NCBI RefSeq assembly: GCF_036588685.1
Contig: NC_086379.1
Coordinates: 73,997,727 to 74,061,726 of the forward strand
Reading direction: 5' to 3'
Source of the DNA: Mytilus trossulus
Taxonomy: Eukaryota > Mollusca > Bivalvia > Mytilida > Mytilidae
DNA: 64,000 bases
This document shows positions 37,027-50,600 of the stretch, piece by piece. Both the position numbers and the translations under genes were made by a program. The notes beneath the pieces are model-generated. The model did no database searches. It was not told where the DNA came from and worked only from the letters and a program-made list of their open reading frames with translations. Numbering within the stretch: position 1 is the first letter of the stretch; every line of letters begins with the position of its first letter.

Positions 37027-40000
37027 CTGAACAAGAAAACAAACACACCGGTTAATGATTCTGCAAATAGGAAACAAAACTGTGTCAAAATGAGCAAGAA
37101 AACAAACACACCGGTTAATGATTCTGCAAATAGGAAACAAAACTGTGTCAAAATGAGCAAGAAAACAAACACATCCGGTTAATGATTCAGCAAAAAGCAA
37201 ACCACTCTGTGTCAAAATGAGCAAGAAAACAAACACATCCGGTTAATGAATCAGCAAAAAGCAAACAAAACTGTGTCAAAATGAGCAAGAAAACAAACAC
37301 ATCCGGTTAATGATTCAGCAAATAGCAAACAAAACTGTGTCAAAATGAGCAAGAAAACAAACACATCCGGTTAATGATTCAGCAAAAAGCAAACAAAACT
37401 GTGTCAAAATGAGCAAGAAAACAAACACATCCGGTTAATGATTCAGCAAATAGCAAACAAAACTGTGTCAAAATGAGCAAGAAAACAAACACATCCGGTT
37501 AATTATTCAGCAAAAAGCAAACAAAACTGTGTCAAAATGAGCAAGAAAACAAACACATCCGGTTAATGATTCAGCAAAAAGCAAACAAAACTGTGTCAAA
37601 ATGAGCAAGAAAACAAACACATCCGGTTAATTATTCAGCAAAAAGCAAACAAAACTGTGTCAAAATGAGCAAGAAAACAAACACATCCGGTTAATGATTC
37701 AGCAAAAAGCAAACAAAACTGTGTCAAAATGAGCAAGAAAACAAACACATCCGGTTAATGATTCAGCAAAAGCAAACAAAACTGTGTCAAAATGAGCAAG
37801 AACACAAACACATCCGGTTAATTATTCAGCAAAAAGCAAACAAAACTGTGTCAAAATGAGCAAGAAAACAAACACATCCGGTTTATGATTCAGCAAAAAG
37901 CAAACAAAACTGTGTCAAAATGAGCAAGAAAACAAACACATCCGGTTAATTATTCAGCAAAAAGAAAACAAAACTGTGTCAAAATGAGCAAGAAAACAAA
38001 CACATCCGGTTAATTATTCAGAAAAAAGCAAACAAAACTGTGTCAAAATGAGCAAGAAAACAAACACATCCGGTTAATTATTCAGAAAAAAGCAAACAAA
38101 ACTGTGTCAAAATGAGCAAGAAAACAAACACATCCGGTTAATGATACATCCGGTTAATGATTCAGAAAAAAGCAAACAAAACTGTGTCAAAATGAGCAAG
38201 AAAACAAACACATCCGGTTAATTATTCAGCAAAAAGCAAACAAAACTGTGTCAAAATGAGCAAGAAAACAAACACATCCGGTTAATTATTCAGAAAAAAG
38301 CAAACAAAACTGTGTCAAAATGAGCAAGAAAACAAACACATCCGGTTAATTATTCAGAAAAAAGCAAACAAAACTGTGTCAAAATGAGCAAGAAAACAAA
38401 CACATCCGGTTAATGATACATCCGGTTAATGATTCAGAAAAAAGCAAACAAAACTGTGTCAAAATGAGCAAGAAAACAAACACATCCGGTTAATTATTCA
38501 GCAAAAAGCAAACAAAACTGTGTCAAAATGAGCAAGAAAACAAACACATCCGGTTTATGATTCTGCAAATAGGAAACAAAACTGTGTCAAAATGAGCAAG
38601 AAAACAAACACATCCGGTTAATGATTCAGCAAAAAGCAAACCACTCTGTGTCAAAATGAGCAAGAAAACAAACACATCCGGTTAATGATTCAGCAAAAAG
38701 CAAACAAAACTGTGTCAAAATGAGCAAGAAAACAAACACATCCGGTTAATGATTCAGCAAATAGCAAACAAAACTGTGTCAAAATGAGCAAGAAAACAAA
38801 CACATCCGGTTAATGATTCAGCAAAAAGCAAACAAAACTGTGTCAAAATGAGCAAGAAAACAAACACATCCGGTTAATGATTCAGCAAATAGCAAACAAA
38901 ACTGTGTCAAAATGAGCAAGAAAACAAACACATCCGGTTAATTATTCAGCAAAAAGCAAACAAAACTGTGTCAAAATGAGCAAGAAAACAAACACATCCG
39001 GTTAATGATTCAGCAAAAAGCAAACAAAACTGTGTCAAAATGAGCAAGAAAACAAACACATCCGGTTAATTATTCAGCAAAAAGCAAACAAAACTGCGTC
39101 AAAATGAGCAAGAAAACAAACACATCCGGTTAATGATTCAGCAAAAAGCAAACAAAACTGTGTCAAAATGAGCAAGAAAACAAACACATCCGGTTAATGA
39201 TTCAGCAAAAAGCAAACAAAACTGTGTCAAAATGAGCAAGAAAACAAACACATCCGGTTAATTATTCAGAAAAAAGCAAACAAAACTGTGTCAAAATGAG
39301 CAAGAAAACAAACACATCCGGTTAATTATTCAGAAAAAAGCAAACAAAACTGTGTCAAAATGAGCAAGAAAACAAACACATCCGGTTAATGATACATCCG
39401 GTTAATGATTCAGAAAAAAGCAAACAAAACTGTGTCAAAATGAGCAAGAAAACAAACACATCCGGTTAATTATTCAGCAAAAAGCAAACAAAACTGTGTC
39501 AAAATGAGCAAGAAAACAAACACATCCGGTTAATTATTCAGAAAAAAGCAAACAAAACTGTGTCAAAATGAGCAAGAAAACAAACACATCCGGTTAATTA
39601 TTCAGAAAAAAGCAAACAAAACTGTGTCAAAATGAGCAAGAAAACAAACACATCCGGTTAATGATACATCCGGTTAATGATTCAGAAAAAAGCAAACAAA
39701 ACTGTGTCAAAATGAGCAAGAAAACAAACACATCCGGTTAATTATTCAGCAAAAAGCAAACAAAACTGTGTCAAAATGAGCAAGAAAACAAACACATCCG
39801 GTTTATGATTCTGCAAATAGGAAACAAAACTGTGTCAAAATGAGCAAGAAAACAAACACATCCGGTTAATGATTCAGCAAAAAGCAAACCACTCTGTGTC
39901 AAAATGAGCAAGAAAACAAACACATCCGGTTAATGATTCAGCAAAAAGCAAACAAAACTGTGTCAAAATGAGCAAGAAAACAAACACATCCGGTTAATGA

Positions 40001-41375
40001 TTCAGCAAATAGCAAACAAAACTGTGTCAAAATGAGCAAGAAAACAAACACATCCGGTTAATGATTCAGCAAAAAGCAAACAAAACTGTGTCAAAATGAG
40101 CAAGAAAACAAACACATCCGGTTAATGATTCAGCAAATAGCAAACAAAACTGTGTCAAAATGAGCAAGAAAACAAACACATCCGGTTAATTATTCAGCAA
40201 AAAGCAAACAAAACTGTGTCAAAATGAGCAAGAAAACAAACACATCCGGTTAATGATTCAGCAAAAAGCAAACAAAACTGTGTCAAAATGAGCAAGAAAA
40301 CAAACACATCCGGTTAATTATTCAGCAAAAAGCAAACAAAACTGCGTCAAAATGAGCAAGAAAACAAACACATCCGGTTAATGATTCAGCAAAAAGCAAA
40401 CAAAACTGTGTCAAAATGAGCAAGAAAACAAACACATCCGGTTAATGATTCAGCAAAAAGCAAACAAAACTGTGTCAAAATGAGCAAGAAAACAAACACA
40501 TCCGGTTAATTATTCAGCAAAAAGCAAACAAAACTGTGTCAAAATGAGCAAGAAAACAAACACATCCGGTTTATGATTCAGCAAAAAGCAAACAAAACTG
40601 TGTCAAAATGAGCAAGAAAACAAACACATCCGGTTAATGATTCAGCAAAAAGCAAACAAAACTGTGTCAAAATGAGCAAGAAAACAAACACATCCGGTTA
40701 ATTATTCAGAAAAAAGCAAACAAAACTGTGTCAAAATGAGCAAGAAAACAAACACATCCGGTTAATTATTCAGAAAAAAGCAAACAAAACTGTGTCAAAA
40801 TGAGCAAGAAAACAAACACATCCGGTTAATGATTCAGAAAAAAGCAAACAAAACTGTGTCAAAATGAGCAAGAAAACAAACACATCCGGTTAATTATTCA
40901 GCAAAAAGCAAACAAAACTGTGTCAAAATGAGCAAGAAAACAAACACATCCGGTTTATGATTCAGCAAAAAGCAAACAAAACTGTGTCAAAATGAGCAAG
41001 AAAACAAACACATCCGGTTAATGATTCAGCAAATAGCAAACAAAACTGTGTCAAAATGAGCAAGAAAACAAACACATCCGGTTAATGATTCAGCAAAAAG
41101 CAAACAAAACTGTGTCAAAATGAGCAAGAAAACAAACACATCCGGTTAATGATTCAGCAAATAGCAAACAAAACTGTGTCAAAATGAGCAAGAAAACAAA
41201 CACATCCGGTTAATGATTCAGCAAAAAGCAAACAAAACTGTGTCAAAATGAGCAAGAAAACAAACACATCCGGTTAATGATTCAGCAAAAAGCAAACAAA
41301 ACTGTGTCAAAATGAGCAAGAAAACAAACACATCCGGTTAATGATTCAGCAAAAAGCAAACAAAACTGTGTCAAC
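37027..41375. repeat. Large 64-bp minisatellite, about 68 units, with higher-order structure
   Basis: The unit begins AAAATGAGCAAGAAAACAAA, followed by CACATCCGGTTAATGATTC and AGCAAAAAGCAAACAAAACTG; the period is 64 bp. Unit variants (GCAAAT for GCAAAA, TTATTCAG for TGATTCAG, CCACTCTG for AAAACTG, a GATACATCCGGTTAAT insertion) recur in the same order 1248 bp apart. For example, CCACTCTG is at 38641 and 39889 and ACTGCGTC at 39093 and 40341. A block of about 19-20 units has therefore itself been duplicated. It would lie in the sulfotransferase intron if the upstream exons are right. Confidence 0.97.
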
Positions 41376-44300
41376 ATGCATCACAGACATACAACACAAC
41401 TGAACAAACACACAAAAAAAATTTTAAAAAGAAGAAAAAAAGACGCCACTAAAAAAATTACTGTAGTTGATAGTAACTCTAACAAATTGTGTTTTGTAGT
41501 TTATAGTACATACAGTATAAGTTGTATACACTTTCTCGATAAAGTACAAATTATGCGAAATATTTATAAAAGCTTGCTTGTAAAAAAAAATAAAAAAAAA
41601 ATGTTAAAACATCTGAATCTCACTTCTGTCCTCACTTGCAACAAGCACACCCCAAGCTAAACCCCGATTGCTGGATGTATAAAAACTACCGAGTCACGTC
41701 AAGCGTCATACAACCAATATAAAAAAAATTAGCGCAAATGTTAAACAAATAAAGAAAAAAATGGTAATAAAAAGATACACAACTCCAGCACCTAGAATCT
41801 ATAACCATCATTTATTATTTGTGAAGAAGACATTGAATATTTATCTACTAGGTCTTGGTACTTTCCAATTAACCAATCGAGAAAAATTACGAGACGTTCT
41901 TTGGCAAAACTCTTGGCTCCTTAATTTTTTTGCTCAGACACGGATGACCTTTTACAAAGTCTCAGTAGCAGCTGCAAGCTCTTGAACACCGTATGAGTTG
42001 ATCTGCAATACAGGTGAAGTTGGTTTTTTTTGCTGCTTTTTTTTTTGTAATTTTAAAAATTGAAATCGTCTTGTTTGTCATAGACACAGGTCCTGAGGTG
42101 ACTGATGTTGTAAGTTTCGAGGTATATGTCGTCAACAAATGAGGCGGAGGCAGCCGTATCGTTGCTTCCATTAATTTCTTGTTAGGGAAGATAATTATAT
42201 TGAAAGTATCCGATCTTTATATTGATTGATTGTTGGTTGCTTAACGTCCAGTGGCAAATAATTCATGCATATTCAAGACGAGAACAAGTTCACAATAAAT
42301 ACTAAAGGTAGGTCTTAAGATAATAGAGGCCATCTGGTATGATGGTCGGGGAAATTTGGACTGCCACTGGAAAAAGAGGGTACTAAAATATATTGGATAG
42401 GGACGGAAATTTTGCCTTGCAACAGGCCACCTACGGACCATCAAAGAGTTGTTGCAAGGGTTCTTAACGTGCAAAGAGCGTGGCACTCTCCTTACACGAG
42501 GCATCGGATTTAACGTCCCTAATCTGACCGGACGTGACTGCGAACTTGATACATTCCGCACAGCCAAATTATACGTTTTACTGCCGGTCGGAAGAAGAGC
42601 AAAAAGTTAAATCACAAAAATACTGAACTCAGAGGAAAATCAATTAGGAAAGTCCAAAATCACATGGCAAAATCAAATAACAAAACGCATCAAAAACGAA
42701 TGGACAAGAACTGTCATATTCCTGACTTGGTACAGGCGTTTTCAGTGACCATATTTCTATTCCCCAGTCACCCTTAGAGGTCTGATCATTATAGTTTGGA
42801 TCGTTAATCAAAAGAGCAAATACAATATATCAGTATGTGGAATTGGATTATTCAATTTCCTTGGTCTTCTTGTTTTAACAAGTGCATGAAAGGTGCACAG
42901 TCAGTTACCCTGGGAATGCCGACAACCTGCTGGAAATTCAACCTCTAAATACAACAAATGTATTGTCATTGAGAAACTCAATCATTTTGATCAAATGTTC
43001 TTTGTTTAGCATGTTTTATTTTTTAATTCATCTTGAACCAAATATGCCAAATTGTATTAAAGAATAATAATAAATGTGTGGCGTATGAAACAATTTTTAT
43101 GGAAAGGACACATTGTTGGTTATTTCTTTTATATAGGTTTTCAAGAACGGAAGTGTAAAGGGTGGTTCAATCGAAGGTTTTGATAGAATTTAGATCAGAA
43201 AACGACCTAGAATTAGATATTTTTTTAGATCTTTTGAGTTTACAAGAATTTACATATTGTCTCATTTAAAACCATTATGGTAATGACAGAGAAACAATTG
43301 AGTTTGAAATTCAAACGACAAAACGTACGGCATAATTTGTGTCCAAAATAATGAGCGATCAACAAAAAATCTTGCCGTGACAGCAACAAACGAAAACCAC
43401 TAGGCTACATTGTAGCAGAGATATACTAGTTTGTTGGTGCCAACTAACCAACCTAACGTGGACAATGGCAACGGCACTACACAAGAACAAACTTAAAAAA
43501 AAAAAAAAAAAGTGAAGCAAATATGCCAAACAGCAATAAACAAATATGAGAAACGGCAATAAACAAATATGAGACAAAGAAACTAACAAATATGAAGAAC
43601 AGCAATAAATGGCAACCACTGAATTACAGACTCCTGACTTGAGATGTGCATATATAAAATGTGGTGGGTTTAAATTCATACAACCCTCCCCTAACATGGG
43701 ACAGTGGTGTAACAGTACAACATATCCGTACGCAATCTGTACACATCCAACATCCAATGTATTTTGTGTAAATTGTCACAAAAAAAAGGAAAAAATAAAT
43801 GTCTTGTGAACACCTAATGTAACTAATTTGACAGATTTAGAAACGATCCTGGTAAGCTTATCGCTCTTTTAAAAACTTAATTTTCTAAAAGGTTGACATC
43901 TCAACACTGTCATAAAATCTTTGAATATTGTTTTTATTGGTATTTATGTTGATTTTGCTATCAGTAAATTAAAAGCAAACTAAGCTTTATTGTTTTATAC
44001 ATATGCACTTCCATGGATCTACAATCTGTCGATTCCTGTATCTTGGCATTGCTCAATGTCATTTTTTTCTATGACTGTTTATGACGTCTGAACACTAAAG
44101 TCATTGGATGTTGGATGTGTATTGATTGATAATTAAGTCTTAGATGCATGATTGTTTTCATTAATTATTATTGGCTTTGAACTAGCTGTTAGTAAATGCG
44201 AGTACTCTTGGATCTGCCCGTTTTGCTGTTGTGATGTACAAGTACCGGACCACGTCGCCTCTATGTAATTGGCTTGCTCATTGTTGAAGGCCTTACGGTA

Positions 44301-44452
44301 GCCTATGGCTGTAAATTTCTGTGTAATTTTCTTTTCTTGTGGAGAGTTGTCTCATTGGCAATTATACCACATCTTCTTTTTTTAACAATAACTTGTGAAA
44401 CAGGCCTTAAGTTACTTTTACTCTTTAATTCTCTTTTATTTCTGTTATACAG
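41376..44452. other. Repeat-rich stretch before the sulfotransferase exon
   Basis: About 42222-42590 starts TTGATTGATTGTTGGTTGCT and recurs in part at 55822-55925. About 42605-42735 is the repeat ending CCTGACTTGGTACAGG. About 43540-43700 resembles 16240-16340. About 44270-44375 is a reversed copy of the GATTGCCAATGAGAC family. About 41800-42030 looks like a decayed coding fragment with stops in all frames and is not identified. Confidence 0.5.
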
Positions 44453-45562
44453 ACTAACAACGTTGATTACTCCACCAGTAAAGTTATGACGAATAGATAT
44501 CTGCACCAGCTTTCACAGTGTAAAAGTTTGGGAGATATGGAGATTAAAACATCAGAGAGAATGTTTCGTCGCCAACTACAACCAAACAAAGCTTATAAAT
44601 TCATTTACTGTGGAATAGAAAAGGCTGGATCAACATTCTGGAGACGTTTACTTCAATATGTACAGCTAGGCAAAATACAAACACCTTATCGAATAAGACC
44701 AGAACTAGCGAATTCTTACTATGTGGATTTATCTAAAACAACGTTATTGGAAGTGCTAGGTTTACTGAAGTCATTTACAAAATTTATATTTGTGAGAAAT
44801 CCCTATACAAGATTACTTTCTGGTTTTATTGACAAATTATACTCTCCTAATCCGTATTACTGGAACAAAATAGGCATTCCTGCTACCAGGTTAGCAAGGG
44901 AGATAACAAATACATGTGGACATGATGTATCTTTTAAAGAGTTTGTAGAGTACATTATTCATTCTAATAATAATCCAAAGATCAAACGTGACGTTCATTT
45001 TATTCCAGCTTATCAATTGTGCCTTCCTTGTCACATACAATATGATTTCATTGGTAAAATAGAATCATTTGAAAACGACGTTATGTTCATACTGGAAAAA
45101 CTAAATTTAACACAATATATACCGGTTTTACAGAATTTTAAAAATCAATCAGTCGTTGATGCTATTTATGATGTTAGTCACACTTTTATAGAATTCAGAA
45201 AAGAAGCTTCAAAATGTTTAAGCTTTGAAGAGAGTCTCAAAAGGACGTGGCGAAAGCTTCAGTTAAGGGGAATAATAGCGGATGAAATTAACTTGCCTTT
45301 TTCATATACAGAGGCAGAAAATATTACAGAAGAGAAATTATTGTCAACCTTTATCAAATCTTTTAAGCAATCACAAAAATTTGACTTGCGATCACAAAAA
45401 CGAAAACATCTTATTTATGCTTATAGCACTATTTCTTTACAGACTTTAGAGAAATTAGCAAAGGTATTTATTATAGATTTTAAAATATTTGATTACAATA
45501 TGTACCCTGCATCTATATTCCAGAACAAAAATATTTCAGAACACAGTGTAGCTCAATGGTAA
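44453..45562 (+). CDS. Carbohydrate sulfotransferase (HNK-1ST/CHST8-14 type), catalytic exon
   Basis: A polypyrimidine tract and acceptor (TTCTGTTATACAG) precede 44453. The frame continues through an internal ATG at 44486 to the TAA at 45560-45562, giving 369 residues, 358 from the ATG. Counted from that ATG, the 5'-phosphosulfate loop of PAPS binding is IYCGIEKAGSTFWRR (40-54) and the 3'-phosphate site is FVRNPYTRLLSGF (102-114). The HFIPAYQLC...YDFIGKIE block is also typical of the family. Members are Golgi type II membrane enzymes that transfer sulfate from PAPS to sugar residues of glycans; the acceptor sugar cannot be told. This exon lacks a membrane anchor, so upstream exons must exist; see 35337-36016. 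Confidence 0.92.
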   Translation, partial: TNNVDYSTSKVMTNRYLHQLSQCKSLGDMEIKTSERMFRRQLQPNKAYKFIYCGIEKAGSTFWRRLLQYVQLGKIQTPYRIRPELANSYYVDLSKTTLLEVLGLLKSFTKFIFVRNPYTRLLSGFIDKLYSPNPYYWNKIGIPATRLAREITNTCGHDVSFKEFVEYIIHSNNNPKIKRDVHFIPAYQLCLPCHIQYDFIGKIESFENDVMFILEKLNLTQYIPVLQNFKNQSVVDAIYDVSHTFIEFRKEASKCLSFEESLKRTWRKLQLRGIIADEINLPFSYTEAENITEEKLLSTFIKSFKQSQKFDLRSQKRKHLIYAYSTISLQTLEKLAKVFIIDFKIFDYNMYPASIFQNKNISEHSVAQW

Positions 45563-46917
45563 AAATAAAATACTTCAACTAGGCGTTTAGCTTATTGTCT
45601 TTATATCTTTATATATATGTTGAAAACGGACGATAGAATTTGCAAATGTATAAACAATACAAAATATATGTAAGTCCAATGAAATTACGTACTTTTGTCT
45701 ACTTTCAAAATTTAATAGTGCATTTAAGATTGATTATATTTTTGTTATATTTCCAGAATTGGAGGGACCGTCACATATTCTTATATATTTAAGCTAGTTA
45801 ATGATGTATTTAGGTGAGGTTTTTGAATTTATGTTAGATGTTCAGACTCCTTGGTGTTTTTCCATACGATACAAGGTCAAATATCTTGCACCATCACAGC
45901 CGTTTATTTTTTCATATAAGACATAGCGCATAAAAGGTCATTTAACAAAATTTAAGCATATTCTTGATTTTCTTTCTTTTCATTTTAGATCCAAATAATA
46001 CCAATGGATAAGAAAAAGTCCGAGTCAGCCTTTTCCCGCCATAATTAATACATCAAATATCTCGAAACGAAGCGCTATGACCTATCAATATTTTAGCTTA
46101 TTATGATCGACCTTAAATAATACTCTTCCAGCTTAAAGCATCAAATTTTAAGTTCTTCAACGATTTATTTAATTTTACCCAAGATCACCTAAGTACATCC
46201 TTAAACTTGAGGGTTTTTGTTTGCATCTTGTAAAAATCCCTAGCATTCACAAAACAACCTAGTACGATCAAATTCTTTAATAATCATAAGTTCCACAAAA
46301 TATATTGTAGATCCCAAACTGTAGTCTATAATTGCATTTTGGTGACTAACATAACATGAGAACAGCTTTAATTCGTTATATGATAATTTGTCTTTGACAA
46401 TTCAAAATGAACTATTCAAACTCTTCTCCATCCTCATATTAGTTACTTTACCATAGACCAGATGTTACGGTTGAATTGTTTTGCATTTGTCGAATCAGGG
46501 GACTTTTATAGTTTTCGATGCAGTTTCATTTTGCTCGTAGTTAATGACTGTATCAATATGGTGACCTTTATAATAGATACTAACTCCTACGTCATCATGG
46601 TCTCTGGTGAAAGTTGATCCACTACAAATAATAAAAATAATATTTTATAGGGAGCACGTAAACCCAAATTGAAAAATATATAATTTCACTGAAAACAGTT
46701 TTACGTAACTAGATGTATATTCAAAAACTCACTCGAGGAAAAGAAATACTCTGTTTAAAATTAAGAAAAGAAAAATAAAGAGGTTGCTGGAGAAAATCTG
46801 GTTGGTTTTTTTTTGCACAGGAAAGTGCACGAGCAATTCGGGCGAGAATTTAGGAATTCTAGAGTTCAAGGGCGTACCAGTCTACTTTCGTCTATCCTTT
46901 AATACGGATTAAGTTAT

Positions 46918-47064
46918 AGTTATTGACCAAGCAAGTCGGTATATGGAATTTAATCTGCACAGCACGAGATGACTCAATAACCCGAACGACGTAGGAGTTC
47001 GGGTTATTGTGTCATCTCGTGCTGTGCAGATTAAATTCCATATACCGATTTGATTGGCCAATAA
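46918..47064. repeat. Imperfect 69-bp inverted repeat with 9-bp loop
   Basis: Arms 46918-46986 and 46996-47064 pair with about five or six mismatches, mostly in the outer part; the core (GGTATATGGAATTTAATCTG onward) is almost perfect. The loop is GACGTAGGA. The mismatches argue that it is real DNA and not an assembly inversion. Confidence 0.92.
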
Positions 47065-47389
47065 CTGTTTTAACACATGACGCAATCAATTTACGCGAAC
47101 GTTTTAGAAATGTTGACGTCATTCCGCAATCCACGGATCCTAGGAAAGTTTCTTGTAGGTTAAAGCAAGGCGAAAATACGACTTTGGTAAGTTTAAAATT
47201 AATATTTTTTTTCATATTTAGACTCATTCTAAAATTGCGATTTAATGGTATATTTTTTTTTTTTTATCTTTTCCGTTAAATCTATTCCCAATTTTTATTT
47301 AATTGGTGACGATTAAGACTTTCACAAACTGTGTACTTTCGAATCGGTGTATGAATTAAAAACATAACTGCAAGGGTTATTGAGTTTAA

Positions 47390-47661
47390 GGGAGCTACCA
47401 TTTGATTTTTATGGGGGGTGGGGCTAGGATGAAATTTCAAATAAAATAGGCAGGACAGTTTTGAGTAAAAAAAAAGGCAGGATGAGACACTTGCAAAAAA
47501 AGTCAGGACGACAATTTAGGTAAAAAAAAAAGTCAGGATAAACTAAAAAAAAAGGCAGGACCGAACAGAGTGAAAAATAAAAAGGCAGGACAGAGATTAC
47601 AGCTAAAATGCAGGAAAAACTTTATCATCCTAGCCCCCCTAAAAATCAAATGGTAGCTCCC
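47390..47661. mobile_element. MITE with TAA target duplication (PIF/Harbinger-like), 272 bp
   Basis: The ends are about 30-bp inverted repeats starting GGGAGCTACCATTTGATTTT and continuing into a G-rich run and CTAGGATGA. TAA flanks both sides (47387-47389 and 47662-47664), the usual PIF/Harbinger duplication. The inside has repeated AGGCAGGA/AGTCAGGA words. No coding capacity. Confidence 0.8.
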
Positions 47662-50600
47662 TAAATCAGAATACTATGATTGCTTTTGAATTTCTTTCCC
47701 TCAATGGTATGCTTAGAGAGAAAAGGAACCGAGGAAGATATTACCGGTATATTACCTAAATTTAAAATGTTAAATAAACAGAAAATACGTTTCTCTTTCA
47801 AAACCTTTTACTCCCCGCAACCCCCCCCCCCCCCTTCCCAATTTCTTTTTATCTTCTGTATTACTTTTTAAGACACCTCCATCTAAATGAAGTCTGATTG
47901 ATCTCCATCTAATCCCCCTGTTTTAAAACAAACTTAAATATGGTCCTCATTAAATTCAATCCTAAAATAGTTCCTTTATATTCGGATATTCAAAAAGTCG
48001 TTATAAATTCCATTGAATCTGAAACTAATCTAAATCATTATATTCGGATATTCTTAGATACAATTCTTTTTGGGCAGAAATTAACAAAAAAAAATAACTT
48101 TAAAACACTGATTTAGATTTACGTTGTCCACAAAATATAATAAAATAGTTTATGTACCAGCTTAGATAAAAAGAAATGAAGGAATGAGAAACCTTTCTTT
48201 TTCCTATTTTGAAACTACGATGTTTGTACGAAGTTTAACTTTGTCGTAATTTCAAGGGGTGGGGGCGAAAAGGTCGTTAACCCTTGGATTTGACAAAGTA
48301 TCGTGTTTTAGCTTTAAATCGTCAATATTGTCTTTAGTCTCGCTACACTCGGGGATTTTTTTTTATTTGATAGAATAACGCCCCTTTCAAAATCCAAGAA
48401 CCGCCCCTAAAGGTAAAAATAGATTTGAACTGTGCAGTTTATCTGAGGTAGTTAATGCACACCTTAGCTGTGCATTATCCATATTATACCACAGTAAGAA
48501 CAAAGAGATTTTACTCTTGCCATGTGTTAAAAGAGAAGTTAAATGCCGTTGCCCATTCCCCTTGATCAAACAATGGAGTTACAAAGGAGAGATAAACATC
48601 AAGTTAAAACAGGATGAATACATATTTCTTCATTGTTCTTACATTCTCACTGATGCATCAGTTGCGGTTTGAAATAGTTGAGGTGAATCAAATGGCATCA
48701 CTCGAATTTTTTAGCATACCAGTTTCAATTGAGAAAGCTTCCATGTGCATTGATCATGACTGAAAACAGAGAGATACCCTTTGTGCAAAACACAATTAGA
48801 TTCGACAGGATCATGTCTTGCTGAGTGAAATTAACTTTATTATTGGACTGAAACTACAAATTGTACACACTTCACAGATTTTTTTTTAATATTGTGAACA
48901 ATCGTTGCGACTGGCGCACACCCCAGTTTATCCTAGAGCAATAACTTTGTATTAAAATAACGGACTCGGTGTCGCAGAAGTAACATGTAGCTCTATGACA
49001 CCCTTTAATAGAAACAGAAATCATTGTTGTCAAGTTGTTAGAATGACACTTGGGAAACATTTCAAATACTATTGAGAGAAATAAACATATTGACTGTAAA
49101 AATTGCCCCTGAAATTAAAAGTCAATGTCTGAATCACAGTTCAAATTGGATTTCTTTTTCTACAATTCAATATTTTCAATATTTTGAAGAAACCAAAATC
49201 CTTCAAATGTATATTCTATGACAAACTTAATGCATTATCTAAAGCATACAGATATATACCACAAATGCCGAAATAGTTTTATTTAAATGAGTCGTCATTC
49301 TTCAGAGAGAGAAAAAGTAACAGAGATGACCAATAAGGATGCCAATGACGGCAATGAATGCAATATATAAGTGACAATCCTACATATATGACCGCAAATA
49401 ATTAACTTAAAACGTAAAAAAAAACAGGTTTGTCTCTTTGATGTGTTTTTGTACAAAATATGTTCATGTGATATTACGTCAGATTTAGTTATGAAAAATT
49501 AATAATACATGGAATAACTAATTAATTTTTATGTTTATTGGACATTTTGCCCTTTTAATGTCATTCATATCTATAATCACAATTTCGGTTTAAATTCACA
49601 CTTTTGGTGATAGACCGATACGTAACTTCAAAAGAATTATTGTAAATATTTGTAAATTTTTTTGTTATCTAATATAATATAGATTTTTATCATTACCTGA
49701 AGGAGTTATAAATTTTAAACCTCCCCCAGGTAAGTGACGTTCTTATCTCATCAAAACTATCTGTTCACTATTCTTCTGCTAAATTGGACCAATATAAAAA
49801 ATAATTAGTCAATTACTATTTTTAAAAGTGCATAATATTTTAAAATACCGTTTTCATTCATATATTCTCTAAAGAATTGACTTAATATCCTTTTTTCACT
49901 GACACGTTGATATTATAATTGTTGATATATTTATTACTTAAAGTATTAAATTATTGTAAGATTCACATTAAACAAATTATTTTGGAAATATTGAAATAGC
50001 ACCTGCATTGACAATTATTGCAATACATGTCAGTCAGTGCTTCGGTATAAACGTTTTATCCAATGTTTACGTCATAACATCGGAAATTACCACTGTGTTC
50101 TAAAGTTCCTCTAGTCGGTATTCAAGAAAGATCAGTGAAAGTTGAGTTTACTTGTATGAATGCAAGACAAAGCTGAGATCGATGGTTAAAACTCTATTTT
50201 TTTTATTTTAAGTACGAACAGCAAACAAAATAAAACAAAACAAAACAAACAACATGCGTATGAAAATAAAATATAGTAAATAAGAAAACAAAAATGCTAT
50301 AAAACAAACAATTACATCACAACCAATTGATACAATATCGACAACCTGATAATTTGACATTAAAGCTAACAGACAAACTCAAAATTATTGTAAAAAGGAA
50401 ATAGATAATTTTTTTTCGATTTCGTATAACAGGCCATATAATTTTGTATTGCTGACGAAAGTCGTACCTATGATCAATGCAAACATGGCAAACGTATATT
50501 GTTGTTATGAAATTCAAATAATGAACCATGAACTAATTGACACAATATTAACGGATTGTGTTAACTTTTCTTCTGTGGTCCACTTGTATTGTTTTCTGAA

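Noticed and set aside
41760-42030. Possible decayed coding fragment (GLGTFQLTNREKLRDVLW)
   Set aside because: Stops on both strands and no family I can name; could be an old transposon piece.
43359-43757. 132-residue minus frame rich in Leu, Ser and Cys
   Set aside because: Lies in dispersed repeats and includes a poly-Lys/Phe artefact of an A-run; no family.
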